Source of the DNA: [Clostridium] citroniae WAL-17108
GTDB lineage: Bacteria > Bacillota > Clostridia > Lachnospirales > Lachnospiraceae
Direction of reading: 5' to 3'
Length of the DNA stretch: 64,000 bases
NCBI RefSeq assembly: GCF_000233455.1
Contig: NZ_JH376426.1
Location: forward strand, 265,658 to 329,657
Positions within the stretch are counted from its first letter, which is position 1; each line of letters opens with the position of its first letter. The position numbers were made by a program, and so were the translations under genes. This document shows, piece by piece, positions 52,871 through 61,868 of this stretch. Below the pieces are notes generated by a model. That model was not told the DNA's origin and did no database searches. It saw only the letters and a program-made list of their open reading frames with translations.

Positions 52871-53065
52871 TCAGAGGACATCAGCCGCCGCGGCATCGGC
52901 CCGGTTCTCAGCGGACGGTTCCTCCGTGTTATTTGCTGCGGCGGTGTCATTTGCCTGATCCTGCTCTGTGGTCCGGGCCAATCTGTCCCCGCCGGCCGTT
53001 GAAGGTGAGCACGCTGTAAAAAGCATGCACACCGCTGTAAGTAAAACTGCAACTTCTCTCCTCAT
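52871..53065 (-). CDS. Short lipoprotein, possibly frameshifted
   Basis: The 64-residue product has a lipoprotein signal (lipobox LFTAC) and an Asn/Glu/Ala-rich tail. AAGGAGA precedes the ATG at 53065. Right at its stop codon another frame opens and continues to 52786 with protein-like sequence (GTIRVETINNGGECSVLYPG). The intact ancestor may therefore have been about 95 residues, broken by one indel near 52875, or the short form is functional. Family not recognised. It lies alone between the PF09370 gene and rfbA. Confidence 0.5.
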   Translation of the reverse strand: MRREVAVLLTAVCMLFTACSPSTAGGDRLARTTEQDQANDTAAANNTEEPSAENRADAAAADVL

Positions 53066-53207
53066 TTTCTTTCTCCTTTGTCCATGTCCCTTCAAACGGT
53101 TCTCGGGATCATCACTGTATAGTATCTCATTTCCAAAGGATTATACCCCGTTTTATGTAACACTGCAAATTTATTCATAAAATTGTAAGGCGGCAGCCTT
53201 CCTCCAC

Positions 53208-53245
53208 AAAAAGAGGCGCTTTCCCTTTTAAGGGCAAAGCGCCTC
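53208..53245 (-). terminator. Terminator of the Tm-1-like/ABC operon
   Basis: GAGGCGCTTT and AAAGCGCCTC form a perfect 10-bp stem, followed on the minus strand by TTTTT. It lies 25 bp after the PF09370 stop; the palindrome CCGGTTAACCGG (53252-53263) lies between them. Confidence 0.9.
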
Positions 53246-53270
53246 CTCTGTCCGGTTAACCGGTTTTCAA

Positions 53271-54098
53271 TCAAAAAGTAATCTCTTTAAACTTCTCAAT
53301 ATGTCCCTTGATGGCCACTTCCACCGGCAGGCGCTCCGCACTGGACGCGCCGTAAAAGCCATGGACCCCCTTTGTATGGGTCAGGACATATTTGGCATCC
53401 TCAGGACTGGAAATCGGCCCTCCATGACAGAGGACTATGACATCGCTGCGCTCAGATGTTGCAGCATCATGTATTTCCTGTACGGTCTTTACCGCAATAT
53501 CCAGATCCATAATGGACTCGGCCCCAATGGAGCCGCCCACCGTACAGCCGCAGTGTGCTACGATCACATCCGCACCGGCCTTTGCCATCCTGACCGCCTC
53601 ATCAGGGTTAAATGCATATGGCGTTGTAAATAAATCCATTTCGTGGGCAATACGAATCATTTCTACCTCTAGGTTGTAGCTCATCCCAGTCTCCTCAAAG
53701 GTCTGTCTCATCCTTCCCTCAAACAAGCCTACTGTGGGGAAATTTTGGACCCCTGAATAACCCACATCCCGTACTTTTTTCAAGAAGCAGGTCATATCCT
53801 TAAACGGGTCCGTTCCATTAACTCCCGCCAGGACCGGTGTGTCTTTAACCACTGGAAGTATCTCCCCCGCCATGTCCATTACAATCTGGTTGGCGTCCCC
53901 ATAAGCCAGCAATCCGGCGCTTGACCCCCTGCCCGCCATGCGGTACCGCCCGGAGTTATATACGATAATTAAATCCGTTCCTCCTGCCTCCTCAAATTTG
54001 GCGCTGATTCCCGTACCTGCCCCTGTGCCAATAATGGGGCGCCCTTCACTGATATTTCGGCGAAGCCTGCGAAGTATTTCCTCTCGTCTAATTATCAT
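53271..54098 (-). CDS. PF09370 TIM-barrel protein (PEP-hydrolase-like, Tm-1 C-terminal homolog)
   Basis: The 275-residue protein has a TIM-barrel pattern with GTGAGTGISAKFEEAGG, VYNSGRYRMAGRGS and VAHCGCTVGGSIGAE, as in PF09370 proteins, which are annotated as phosphoenolpyruvate hydrolase-like. In the plant Tm-1 protein a domain of this family is fused behind a UPF0261 domain; here the two are separate neighbouring genes. It is the last gene of a six-gene sugar-importer operon, so a role in breaking down the imported compound is likely. The reaction is not established. Confidence 0.85.
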   Translation of the reverse strand: MIIRREEILRRLRRNISEGRPIIGTGAGTGISAKFEEAGGTDLIIVYNSGRYRMAGRGSSAGLLAYGDANQIVMDMAGEILPVVKDTPVLAGVNGTDPFKDMTCFLKKVRDVGYSGVQNFPTVGLFEGRMRQTFEETGMSYNLEVEMIRIAHEMDLFTTPYAFNPDEAVRMAKAGADVIVAHCGCTVGGSIGAESIMDLDIAVKTVQEIHDAATSERSDVIVLCHGGPISSPEDAKYVLTHTKGVHGFYGASSAERLPVEVAIKGHIEKFKEITF

Positions 54099-54117
54099 AC
54101 TATTTTACTTCCTTTCC

Positions 54118-55350
54118 TTAATCAGTTTTATTATGATCCATGATCTTAAGCAGCAGCTTAACTGCCTGCTCAGCGAACAAATCATCATTGATATTGGCAT
54201 CCACCTTAACAACAGGAATGTCTTTATGTACACTGCGTTGGATCGCATCAAACAAAACCCGGTCTGCTTCCCAATCGCAAAACGCCTCCCCCTCTCCGTC
54301 CAGTATGGATACACCTTTCAGAGGAAGGATAAAGGCAACAGGGGAGTCAGACTTATTGGCCTTTTCCGCAAGTATTTTCCCCAGGGCCGCATTTTCCTTT
54401 TTATCGGTTCTCATAAGGGTTACCATAGGATTCCACTCATAAAATATGCGTTTTGCTTTTATGTATGTTTCAGGGACAGTGTCCCGGCATCCGAAATTGA
54501 CCATGTCAAGACATCCCGGAGCGATCACATGGGGAATCCCGGCAGCTGCTGGGCCATCCAGACGCTGGGGCCCTGCGGACAGAATTCCATGGCAGATCTC
54601 ATCCGCCCATTCCGTGGTGGTGATATCCAGACATGCGGCGCAGTGCCCGCCCATAATCAGTTCCTCCATGGAACGCCCGCCGCTGCCCGTGGCATGGAAG
54701 ATGATGGGCGCATACCCGGCTTCTTCCAAACGGGCAGCACATTTTTCCACACAGGCAGTGGTATTTCCAAACATAGAAACACAGATAATGGGTTTATCGT
54801 TCCCATCCGGTATAAAATCATACTGCATCATCCCCCAGACCGCTCCGGCTGCCCTTGATATGATCATCCTGGAAAAACGGTTCAGCCCGCAGATATCCAC
54901 AATGGACGGGAACAGCACAATGTCCTTGGTACCCACATACTCCCTTGTATCCCCTGACGCCAGTGTAGTAATACACACCTTGGGGAACCCCAATGGAAGG
55001 CCCTGCATGGCTGTGGCTGCAATGGATGTTCCTCCGCCTCCCCCCATACCGATCACACCCTGGATGGAATGTTCCGCCTCCAATCCCACCGCGATCTTAC
55101 GGGCGCCAAGGCACATGATCTTCATGGCCCAGCCGCGGTCCCCCTTTTTCCTCAGTTCTTCCAGGGGCACACCCCCTGCAAGAGCTACCTCCTGCGCCGC
55201 TATCCGGACAGGGAACGAACCCACAGGTTCAAATATACCCACATCCATGGCAATTATGTCCGCTCCCCTTCTCTCAAGTTCCCGGTACAGATAATCAAAT
55301 TCCTTTCCCTTGGAGTCAAATGTCCCCAACATCAAGATCGTCTTTTTCAT
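54118..55350 (-). CDS. UPF0261 / Tm-1-like ATP-binding protein
   Basis: The 410-residue protein begins ILMLGTFDSKGKEFDYLY and has a long glycine-rich loop, GMGGGGGTSIAATAM, near residue 100 that likely binds a nucleotide. This is the UPF0261 family (PF06792), whose plant member is the N-terminal half of tomato Tm-1. No metabolic reaction is known to me. It follows the binding-protein gene by 20 bp and precedes the PF09370 gene by 19 bp. Their conserved pairing suggests one enzyme complex (inference). Confidence 0.87.
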   Translation of the reverse strand: MKKTILMLGTFDSKGKEFDYLYRELERRGADIIAMDVGIFEPVGSFPVRIAAQEVALAGGVPLEELRKKGDRGWAMKIMCLGARKIAVGLEAEHSIQGVIGMGGGGGTSIAATAMQGLPLGFPKVCITTLASGDTREYVGTKDIVLFPSIVDICGLNRFSRMIISRAAGAVWGMMQYDFIPDGNDKPIICVSMFGNTTACVEKCAARLEEAGYAPIIFHATGSGGRSMEELIMGGHCAACLDITTTEWADEICHGILSAGPQRLDGPAAAGIPHVIAPGCLDMVNFGCRDTVPETYIKAKRIFYEWNPMVTLMRTDKKENAALGKILAEKANKSDSPVAFILPLKGVSILDGEGEAFCDWEADRVLFDAIQRSVHKDIPVVKVDANINDDLFAEQAVKLLLKIMDHNKTD

Positions 55351-55370
55351 GCTGTTTGTCCTATTTGGTA

Positions 55371-56426
55371 TTAATAATTCCCGCCATGGCTCTCGCGGTA
55401 TTCCTGAAGGTTTTCCTTTGTTACCAGCAGCGGATCCACATAGATTTCCTTTTCCTTCAATGTTCCGCCTGTTACCAGGGTCTTCATTGCCTCCACTGCC
55501 GCCTCACACTGTGACTGCGCGTTCATATCAAAGGAACCTCTCTGTTCACCTGCTTCGATCGCATCCAGCGTATCCAGCTCACAGTCATTTGAATAAATGG
55601 GCAGGGTTCCAAGCACTCCGTTGTCTTTCATAACCTGCCGTACACCAGTAGCCATACCATCATTCATACACACCACGCCATCAATCTTGGTCCCTGATGA
55701 AAACCAGGTTTCTGTCAATGCCATGGCATCCTCTGCGTTCCAGTTGCCTGCTCCGTCAAACACCACATTGATATTGGGATACTCTGCCAGTGCCTTGTCA
55801 TACCCCTTGCGGATCGCCACGGTTGCGCCATGTCCTTCCGAGCCGTTTACAATTGCCAGGTTAAAAGCTTCTCCCAGTTCTTTTACTTCCAGGCTGATGG
55901 CTTCATATCCGGTCTGGGCCAGGCTGCAGGCCACTACACAGTCAACATATGTATTATCTTCCACTCCTTCATGTAACGTCATAACAAACATACCGGCTTC
56001 CTTGGCCTCTTTAAATCCCAGGGTCACGCCCTCACCTGTACAGTCGCACACAATGCCCACATATTCCTTGCTGGCAATTCCCTGCTCGATCTGGGACAGC
56101 TGCTTTGCCTCATCGGAATCAGCGGTAAGGTGATCACACTCAAATCCGTTTTCGTTGGCAACCTCCACAAAGACCTCCCCCATATATGACATAAAGGAAT
56201 TGTTGTTGTGTGTCTGAAGAAACAAGATTTTTCCCAGGCTTCCATCGCTTTTTTCCGTTTGAGCTGATTCACCTGCTGTGGTTTCCTCTGGTTTTGTAAC
56301 CTTTTCCTCTGATGTCTCCTTTGCAGTTGATGCCTGCGCTGCAGGAGCCGGTTCATTCTTCTGACCACACCCCGCCAGGCCAAGCACCATAGTTGCCGCC
56401 ATTGCCACTGCTAATAATTTTTTCAT
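55371..56426 (-). CDS. Sugar-type ABC substrate-binding lipoprotein (RbsB-like)
   Basis: The 351-residue protein has a lipoprotein signal (LAGC, Cys20), a short Glu/Thr/Ala-rich linker and a type I periplasmic-binding domain of the ribose/galactose class. It delivers a small sugar or related compound to the permease. AGGAGG precedes the ATG at 56426. It follows the permease gene by 59 bp and is followed by the Tm-1-like pair. Confidence 0.88.
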   Translation of the reverse strand: MKKLLAVAMAATMVLGLAGCGQKNEPAPAAQASTAKETSEEKVTKPEETTAGESAQTEKSDGSLGKILFLQTHNNNSFMSYMGEVFVEVANENGFECDHLTADSDEAKQLSQIEQGIASKEYVGIVCDCTGEGVTLGFKEAKEAGMFVMTLHEGVEDNTYVDCVVACSLAQTGYEAISLEVKELGEAFNLAIVNGSEGHGATVAIRKGYDKALAEYPNINVVFDGAGNWNAEDAMALTETWFSSGTKIDGVVCMNDGMATGVRQVMKDNGVLGTLPIYSNDCELDTLDAIEAGEQRGSFDMNAQSQCEAAVEAMKTLVTGGTLKEKEIYVDPLLVTKENLQEYRESHGGNY

Positions 56427-56485
56427 CTTTTTCCTCCTTTTATTTTGGGTGTACTTCTGGAATCTTCCAGAGTACACTTTGCTTT

Positions 56486-57490
56486 TTATTTCTTTTTTCC
56501 ATTTACACGCACATCAATATATACGGCAACGAATATGATGACTGCCTGCAGAATCTGCTGAAAGTATGTGTTAATTCCCAGGATATCCATTCCGTTGCTG
56601 ATAACACCCACGATCAGCACGCCCACCATTGCCCCGTACATGGTGCCTACTCCTCCGGAAAGTGAAACGCCTCCGATCACTGCGGCGGAGATAACGGTCA
56701 TCTCATAGCCGCTGGCGGAATTGGCATTGCCTGAGGAAATACGGCTTGCCATCAGAAAGCCGCAGATTCCGGCGCACAGTCCGCTGATCGCATAGGCGGA
56801 GCATTCTATGAGCTGCGTGTTGATACCCGAGTACCTTGCCGCGGATTTATTGCCTCCCAACGCATAAATCCTACGCCCATATGTGGTAAAATGAAGGATC
56901 AATACTCCGATGATCACAGCTCCTGCAAAATAAAAAACCATGTAGGGGATTCCATAATTATCTATGATCCCGTCCGCATTATAGGTCCTTCCCAAAAAAC
57001 CGTTTGATATATTGACAAACCTTTCATTGAGATTAAAGATCGCCTTTGCGTTGGTGTACACATAAGCAGCTCCTCTGGCCGCAAGCATCATGCACATGGT
57101 CATGATAAACGGGGGAATCTTTGCATAGGCAACTCCCAGTCCGTTGATGACCCCGCATGCAGTACCGATCAAAACGGCGATTATAATAGGTATATACAGG
57201 GGCATATTAAGATGATCACCCGAGCAATAGCGGGCTGCAAATACCGCGGACAGCGCTACAATAGATCCAATGGAAAGGTCGATTCCCCCTGTGACCAGCA
57301 CAATGGTCATTCCCACACACAGGATACTGTATAAGCTGACCTGCTTAATGATCAAAAGCAGATTATTTACAGTGAAAAAGGACTGGGACAGACTGGACCA
57401 TAGTATGATCAGTGCGATCAACACAAACACAATTCCCATTTTTGAAACAATTTTTTTAATATCCGGCTTCTTATCTTTCGATTTCAACAT
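56486..57490 (-). CDS. ABC permease, RbsC-like
   Basis: The 334-residue membrane protein has 8-10 spans and the BPD_transp_2 patterns TGGIDLSIGSIVALSAVFA in part and ISGLCAGICGFLMASR. It forms the channel for the RbsB-like binding protein. It starts 18 bp after the ATPase gene stop. The substrate is unknown. Confidence 0.9.
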   Translation of the reverse strand: MLKSKDKKPDIKKIVSKMGIVFVLIALIILWSSLSQSFFTVNNLLLIIKQVSLYSILCVGMTIVLVTGGIDLSIGSIVALSAVFAARYCSGDHLNMPLYIPIIIAVLIGTACGVINGLGVAYAKIPPFIMTMCMMLAARGAAYVYTNAKAIFNLNERFVNISNGFLGRTYNADGIIDNYGIPYMVFYFAGAVIIGVLILHFTTYGRRIYALGGNKSAARYSGINTQLIECSAYAISGLCAGICGFLMASRISSGNANSASGYEMTVISAAVIGGVSLSGGVGTMYGAMVGVLIVGVISNGMDILGINTYFQQILQAVIIFVAVYIDVRVNGKKK

Positions 57491-57508
57491 AACCCCGCTC
57501 CTCAGACA

Positions 57509-59002
57509 TTATTCTTTTACAATGGCGGCCATAATATTTTCCTGTGTGGCATCCTGCGCAAGCAGCTCCCCAGCAAGGCGCCCCTCCTTAAGAACCACGA
57601 TCCTGTCACACATGCCCAGGAGTTCCGGCATCTCCGATGATATCATCAGAACCGCCTTCCCCTCCTTTGCCAGTTCCTGGATCAGCTGATAGATCTCAAA
57701 TTTAGCTCCCACATCGATTCCCCTTGTGGGTTCATCCAAAAACACAATATCAGGCTGTGTCAAAAGCCATTTTGCAACCACGATCTTCTGTTGGTTCCCT
57801 CCCGACAGGGAATTGACCGGCTGTTCCTGGCTGTTGGACTTAATATTCATCTGCTCGATCATCCTTGCCGTACAATCCCGTTCCCCCTTACTATCCGGAA
57901 ATATCCCCCTGCATCGGCTGACTCCCTTTAAGATGGTCAGGCACATATTGGATCGGATAGACCCCACAAGATTCAGTCCGTCACGTGCACGGTCCTCAGG
58001 TATGAATGCGAAATGATATCTCATGGCATCCTGCGGACACCTGATATGGATTTCCTCTCCATTTAACAGGACTTTTCCCTTTGTATAAGGATTGATCCCA
58101 AATATGGAGGACACTACCTCGGTTCTCCCCGCCCCCACCATGCCGGCCAGCCCAAGTATCTCACCCTTGCGGATGGTAAAGCTTATATCGTGGAATTCTC
58201 CCCTGCGTTCCAGCCCCCTTACTTCAAAAACAACATCCCCGATCTGCTTTTCCACCCTGGGATATATGTTTTCTATCTTCCTCCCCACCATTTCACTGAT
58301 CATGACATTCTGCTCCACTTCATGGATCGGGCGGGAACTGATGATATTGCCGTCCCGCAGTACACAGACCGTGTCCGCAACCTGTACCAGTTCATCCAGC
58401 TTATGGGTAATATACACCATTGCCACACCATGTTTTTTCAGGTTTGAGATGGTGGCAAATAAAATCCTGACCTCCGAGTCGGTCAGCGCCGAGGTGGGCT
58501 CGTCCATGATCACAATCTTGGAATTATATGAGATGGCTTTGGCTATTTCCAACAGCTGCATTTCCGAAACCGTAAGGTCCTTTACCTTGCGGTCCAGGTC
58601 TAAATGGATCCCCAGCCGTTCCAGCAGGGCTTCCGCCATTTTCCGCTGTTCCTTTTTTCTGATAAAGATAAATTTGTGGGGCTCCCGCCCCACGTACATG
58701 TTCTCCGCCACCGTAAGTTCCGGAAACGGGGACATTTCCTGAAAGATCATGGATATTCCCCTTGACAATGCCTGGTGGGGATTGGAAAACACCACCTTCT
58801 CCCCCTCCAGAAAGACCTCACCGGCATCCGCATGGTACTCTCCCATAAGAATCTTCATCAAGGTTGATTTTCCCGCTCCATTCTCTCCGACTAATGCAGT
58901 TACTTTTCCTTTCTCCAGTGTCAAATCCACTGAGTGAAGGACTTCGACTCCGTTAAATGACTTCCTTAATCCTTTTATTTCCAACAAAGGAATTTTTGCC
59001 AT
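57509..59002 (-). CDS. Sugar ABC importer ATPase, two nucleotide-binding domains (RbsA-like)
   Basis: The 497-residue protein has two ABC domains. The first has Walker A GENGAGKST near residue 37 and Walker B IVIMDEPTSALT. The second has the degenerate GMVGAGRTE loop, the LSGGNQQKIVVAKW signature and VFLDEPTRGID, the usual asymmetry of RbsA/MglA proteins. It powers the importer. It is the first structural gene of the LacI-controlled operon, with GGAGAGG upstream of its ATG. Confidence 0.93.
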   Translation of the reverse strand: MAKIPLLEIKGLRKSFNGVEVLHSVDLTLEKGKVTALVGENGAGKSTLMKILMGEYHADAGEVFLEGEKVVFSNPHQALSRGISMIFQEMSPFPELTVAENMYVGREPHKFIFIRKKEQRKMAEALLERLGIHLDLDRKVKDLTVSEMQLLEIAKAISYNSKIVIMDEPTSALTDSEVRILFATISNLKKHGVAMVYITHKLDELVQVADTVCVLRDGNIISSRPIHEVEQNVMISEMVGRKIENIYPRVEKQIGDVVFEVRGLERRGEFHDISFTIRKGEILGLAGMVGAGRTEVVSSIFGINPYTKGKVLLNGEEIHIRCPQDAMRYHFAFIPEDRARDGLNLVGSIRSNMCLTILKGVSRCRGIFPDSKGERDCTARMIEQMNIKSNSQEQPVNSLSGGNQQKIVVAKWLLTQPDIVFLDEPTRGIDVGAKFEIYQLIQELAKEGKAVLMISSEMPELLGMCDRIVVLKEGRLAGELLAQDATQENIMAAIVKE

Positions 59003-59023
59003 AAAGCACCTCTCCTCGCAGGG

Positions 59024-59041
59024 AAAAATTAGCTAATTTTT
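59024..59041. promoter_or_regulatory. Candidate LacI-family operator
   Basis: AAAAATTAGCTAATTTTT is a perfect 18-bp palindrome starting about 15 bp downstream of the -10 of the importer promoter, where a repressor would block initiation. Confidence 0.6.
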
Positions 59042-59056
59042 TATTTTTATACAATA

Positions 59057-59085
59057 ATATTAGCATCATAATCAACCTATGTCAA
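59057..59085 (-). promoter_or_regulatory. Promoter of the importer/Tm-1-like operon
   Basis: On the minus strand TTGACA (59085-59080), 17 bp, TAATAT (59062-59057). The -35 is perfect, the -10 weak. Confidence 0.6.
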
Positions 59086-59135
59086 TTTAATATACAACCT
59101 AATTTTATCTATGTTAGGTTCCAGTTGTTAGACTA

Positions 59136-59181
59136 ACAAAAAAGCCCCCTTACCAATCTCTTACGATCGATAAGGGGGCTT
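59136..59181 (-). terminator. Terminator after the LacI gene
   Basis: AAGCCCCCTTA (minus, from 59181) pairs perfectly with TAAGGGGGCTT, followed by TTTTT. It separates the regulator from the importer operon. Confidence 0.92.
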
Positions 59182-59193
59182 GATATAGCCGGC

Positions 59194-60192
59194 TCAGTCA
59201 ACTGCCTTTGTGGTCGCTCCCAGCACCAGCTGCGGAACAATGGAAATCCTTCTCACAGCCAGCCCGGGGTTCTCAATCCTGTCCATAAGATAATGGACCA
59301 CCAGTCTGCCATACTCTCTTTTGTTAAAACCAACGCTGGTCAGAGGAATGGGAAGATGATCATCCAGATCATTATTAAATCCGGTCACTGACACATCCTC
59401 AGGCACTTCAATCCCCATTTTATTCAGCAGGAATATCAGCGACTGGGCATATGTATCCGTGCTGCATATAATGAGGGACGGCAGGCTTCCATTGTTTTTT
59501 AGATCCTGCAGCTCATGCACCAGGTCACTGGATTCAAAGTAGTTTTCTTTATCCCAGATATTGGATATTACCACCCCGTACTGGGCAGCTGCCTCCTTGA
59601 CTCCGTCAAACCGTTTTTTCATGGACGGCCGTTCCAGGGAACCGTAATAGCCGATCCTCGTATGGCCCATCCGGATCAGACGTTCGCACAGGCAGAAGGC
59701 GCCCTCCCGGTCCGCAAAATGCATGGTGTCATAGGGAAATAAGTTATAGGGAGGGTATGTCAGGATCATCATAGGCCGGTCATAAACCGCTGCCTTTTCC
59801 ACAAAAGACAGGCTCTTGTATCCTGCAAACAGTATCCCTGCCGCTTCCTCCGCCTCCTGCTCCACCAGGCTGTCCTCCACATCGGATGTAACCTTTAAAT
59901 GCAGGGAATATCCGATAAGGGCCAGAGCATTCTCCACCCCCAGCATCACCTTCATCCAAAACCCCGTATCCTGGGCATCATATTTAGGTATAATGAATAA
60001 AACATACTTTTTACCGCTGTTCTGCGCCTTCTTTCTCACATAACCCAAACGCTCACAGGCATCCAGCACCTGTTTCCTGGTCTCCTTGCTTACACCGCTT
60101 TTACCGGCTATTGCCCGCGACACTGAAAACTTTGAAAGCTTTGTCTCCGCTGCAATATCATCCAGCGTTATCTTCTTTGCCTTTTCTGTCAT
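59194..60192 (-). CDS. LacI-family transcriptional regulator
   Basis: The 332-residue protein has an N-terminal LacI helix-turn-helix (ITLDDIAAETKLSKFSVSRAI, hinge to residue 60) and a sugar-binding periplasmic-like domain ending in IVPQLVLGATT. It probably represses the downstream importer/Tm-1-like operon, with ligand release by the imported compound or a product. Its own promoter carries an AT-only palindrome, suggesting autoregulation. Confidence 0.9.
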   Translation of the reverse strand: MTEKAKKITLDDIAAETKLSKFSVSRAIAGKSGVSKETRKQVLDACERLGYVRKKAQNSGKKYVLFIIPKYDAQDTGFWMKVMLGVENALALIGYSLHLKVTSDVEDSLVEQEAEEAAGILFAGYKSLSFVEKAAVYDRPMMILTYPPYNLFPYDTMHFADREGAFCLCERLIRMGHTRIGYYGSLERPSMKKRFDGVKEAAAQYGVVISNIWDKENYFESSDLVHELQDLKNNGSLPSLIICSTDTYAQSLIFLLNKMGIEVPEDVSVTGFNNDLDDHLPIPLTSVGFNKREYGRLVVHYLMDRIENPGLAVRRISIVPQLVLGATTKAVD

Positions 60193-60210
60193 TTCGGCCT
60201 CCGCAACATC

Positions 60211-60251
60211 TATAATAATATTATTATATAGTATTGCTAATTTTTATTCAA
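60211..60251 (-). promoter_or_regulatory. Promoter of the LacI gene with palindrome
   Basis: On the minus strand TTGAAT (60251-60246), 17 bp, TATAAT (60228-60223). An 18-bp perfect palindrome, TATAATAATATTATTATA (60211-60228), covers the -10. It consists only of A and T, so chance or simple DNA melting is also possible. Confidence 0.6.
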
Positions 60252-60298
60252 GCCTTTTGTGCGGATTCGGCCGTTAAATCCCCCTCCGGCCTGTTCAC

Positions 60299-61285
60299 TC
60301 ACTCCCCGATCCCCATCAGGTCCAGAAGTTCCTGCACCTTCTCAGGGCTGTCTCCAAAGGACTTAACAGGCGCGCCGGCGTACTGGGAACACTCCTTCTC
60401 CGTGATGGTGCCGCAGCGCTTGGCGGGTCCGCTTTCCAGTTCCACGGTGTACGTCCAGTCAACCTGCCCCAGATTCCCGGTCAGGGCTATGAGCACACAG
60501 GAATATGCCCGCATCTTTTCTTCCATCACAGCGGAATTGGATGTGCTGTCCTCAAACTTCATGGTCCATCCATAGGGCTCTTTTGTTGTCTGAAGCTCAT
60601 TTTTAAAGCTTCCCAGCTCCTTTCCTATGCCCAGAAGCCCGGCGAGTTTTCCATTGGCCGACATGTTCCCCACATAGGGATTCCTGGCCGCGTACAGATC
60701 ATTGGCAAGGCGGCTCACAACCGTACCGTCCCCCTTCACAGTGATGCCGTTGATATCCATCTGCCTGCCCGGCTGGGGAAGCTTTAAATCCAGGTTAAAG
60801 GACCCGCTCCTGTTCCATGGGGATGCCAGGCATGCATAGATTACCAGCCTATCCTTTCCGTCCGCCCCTGAGACCACCTTATAGCGGCTGTATACAGAGG
60901 CCGAATTATAGAATACGCCTCCAACCTGCACCCGATCATGATTAACATTGGTGTAAGTGATCATGTAGGAATCCGCAGGAAGCCCAATGATAAACAGTTT
61001 TACAAACAGCACAGAGACAGTGAGGAGGAATACGGCCGCGGCTCCTGCCAGCACACTCCTTACGTTTCTCCTCCTTACCTTTTTCAGGTAATCGATCTGC
61101 CCCTCCTCCTTGGCGGACCGGCCTTCTCCTTCCACATCCTTTTTCATGCGCTGGTACATTTCCCTGCACTCCCCGCATTGCTCCAGGTGTTCCCTGATCT
61201 CCTGCCCGCTTGCCTCACTGGTCAGCCCATCCGCATACAAAGGCAGCAAATCCCTTATGACTTCACATGGTATCTTATGGTTCAT
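60299..61285 (-). CDS. Membrane anti-sigma factor with zinc-finger domain
   Basis: The 328-residue protein has an N-terminal anti-sigma zinc domain (C7, H33, C37, C40 in HLEQCGEC), a basic stretch, one membrane span (about 77-100) and a 230-residue extracytoplasmic domain I do not recognise. It should hold the ECF sigma factor inactive until a surface signal arrives. Its ATG overlaps the sigma stop by 4 bp (ATGA), giving equal production. Confidence 0.87.
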   Translation of the reverse strand: MNHKIPCEVIRDLLPLYADGLTSEASGQEIREHLEQCGECREMYQRMKKDVEGEGRSAKEEGQIDYLKKVRRRNVRSVLAGAAAVFLLTVSVLFVKLFIIGLPADSYMITYTNVNHDRVQVGGVFYNSASVYSRYKVVSGADGKDRLVIYACLASPWNRSGSFNLDLKLPQPGRQMDINGITVKGDGTVVSRLANDLYAARNPYVGNMSANGKLAGLLGIGKELGSFKNELQTTKEPYGWTMKFEDSTSNSAVMEEKMRAYSCVLIALTGNLGQVDWTYTVELESGPAKRCGTITEKECSQYAGAPVKSFGDSPEKVQELLDLMGIGE

Positions 61286-61761
61286 AATTTTTCCGCCTCC
61301 TTCATTACCCGCTCTTTTCCGCGGTAATAGGTCACCCTTGCCCAGTTCTCACTTTTCTCCATAATCTCCCCAATCTGACCGAATGTAAGGTTTCCCACCA
61401 GCCTGAGATACATCACCTCCCGCATGGGATTCTCCAGCCCATGCACCAGCCTCAGGATCTGGATGCTGTCCCAGGAATGGAACATCTGCTTTTCAGCAGA
61501 ATCCACAGGTATCTCTGCTGCCTCCTCCAGGGGCACATGCTTTTTCTGCTTCCGCAAATGCTCATACCACAGGTTCCTGGCAATGCCGCAAAGCCAGGTG
61601 GATACGCTGCTTTTCCCTTTGTAGGTACCAATATTCTTTACCGCCTGGTAAAATGTCTCCTGGGTCAGCTCCTCCGCCAGATCAGGATCCTGTGTCCGGG
61701 TCAAGAGAAAACCATATATCATTTTTCCGTGCTTTAAATAGATTTCTTCCATGGAATCCAT
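61282..61761 (-). CDS. ECF-type RNA polymerase sigma factor
   Basis: The 159-residue protein has sigma region 2 (DPDLAEELTQETFYQAVKNI) and region 4 (LRLVGNLTFGQIGEIMEKSENWARV), with no region 1 or 3, as in ECF sigmas. The ATG at 61761 has AGGAGG ten bases upstream. A TGTAAC (61816-61811 on minus) about 50 bp upstream could be the -35 of an autoregulated ECF promoter, but no firm -10 was found. Target genes are unknown. Confidence 0.9.
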   Translation of the reverse strand: MDSMEEIYLKHGKMIYGFLLTRTQDPDLAEELTQETFYQAVKNIGTYKGKSSVSTWLCGIARNLWYEHLRKQKKHVPLEEAAEIPVDSAEKQMFHSWDSIQILRLVHGLENPMREVMYLRLVGNLTFGQIGEIMEKSENWARVTYYRGKERVMKEAEKL

Positions 61762-61868
61762 ATATGTATTTCCTCCTTCTGTTAATTAGTGTCACGGCCC
61801 CCGGATTCGTTACAGACAAAGACAAATTTTCATATAATTTTTTTATGGGACATTACCCTCAGTATACC

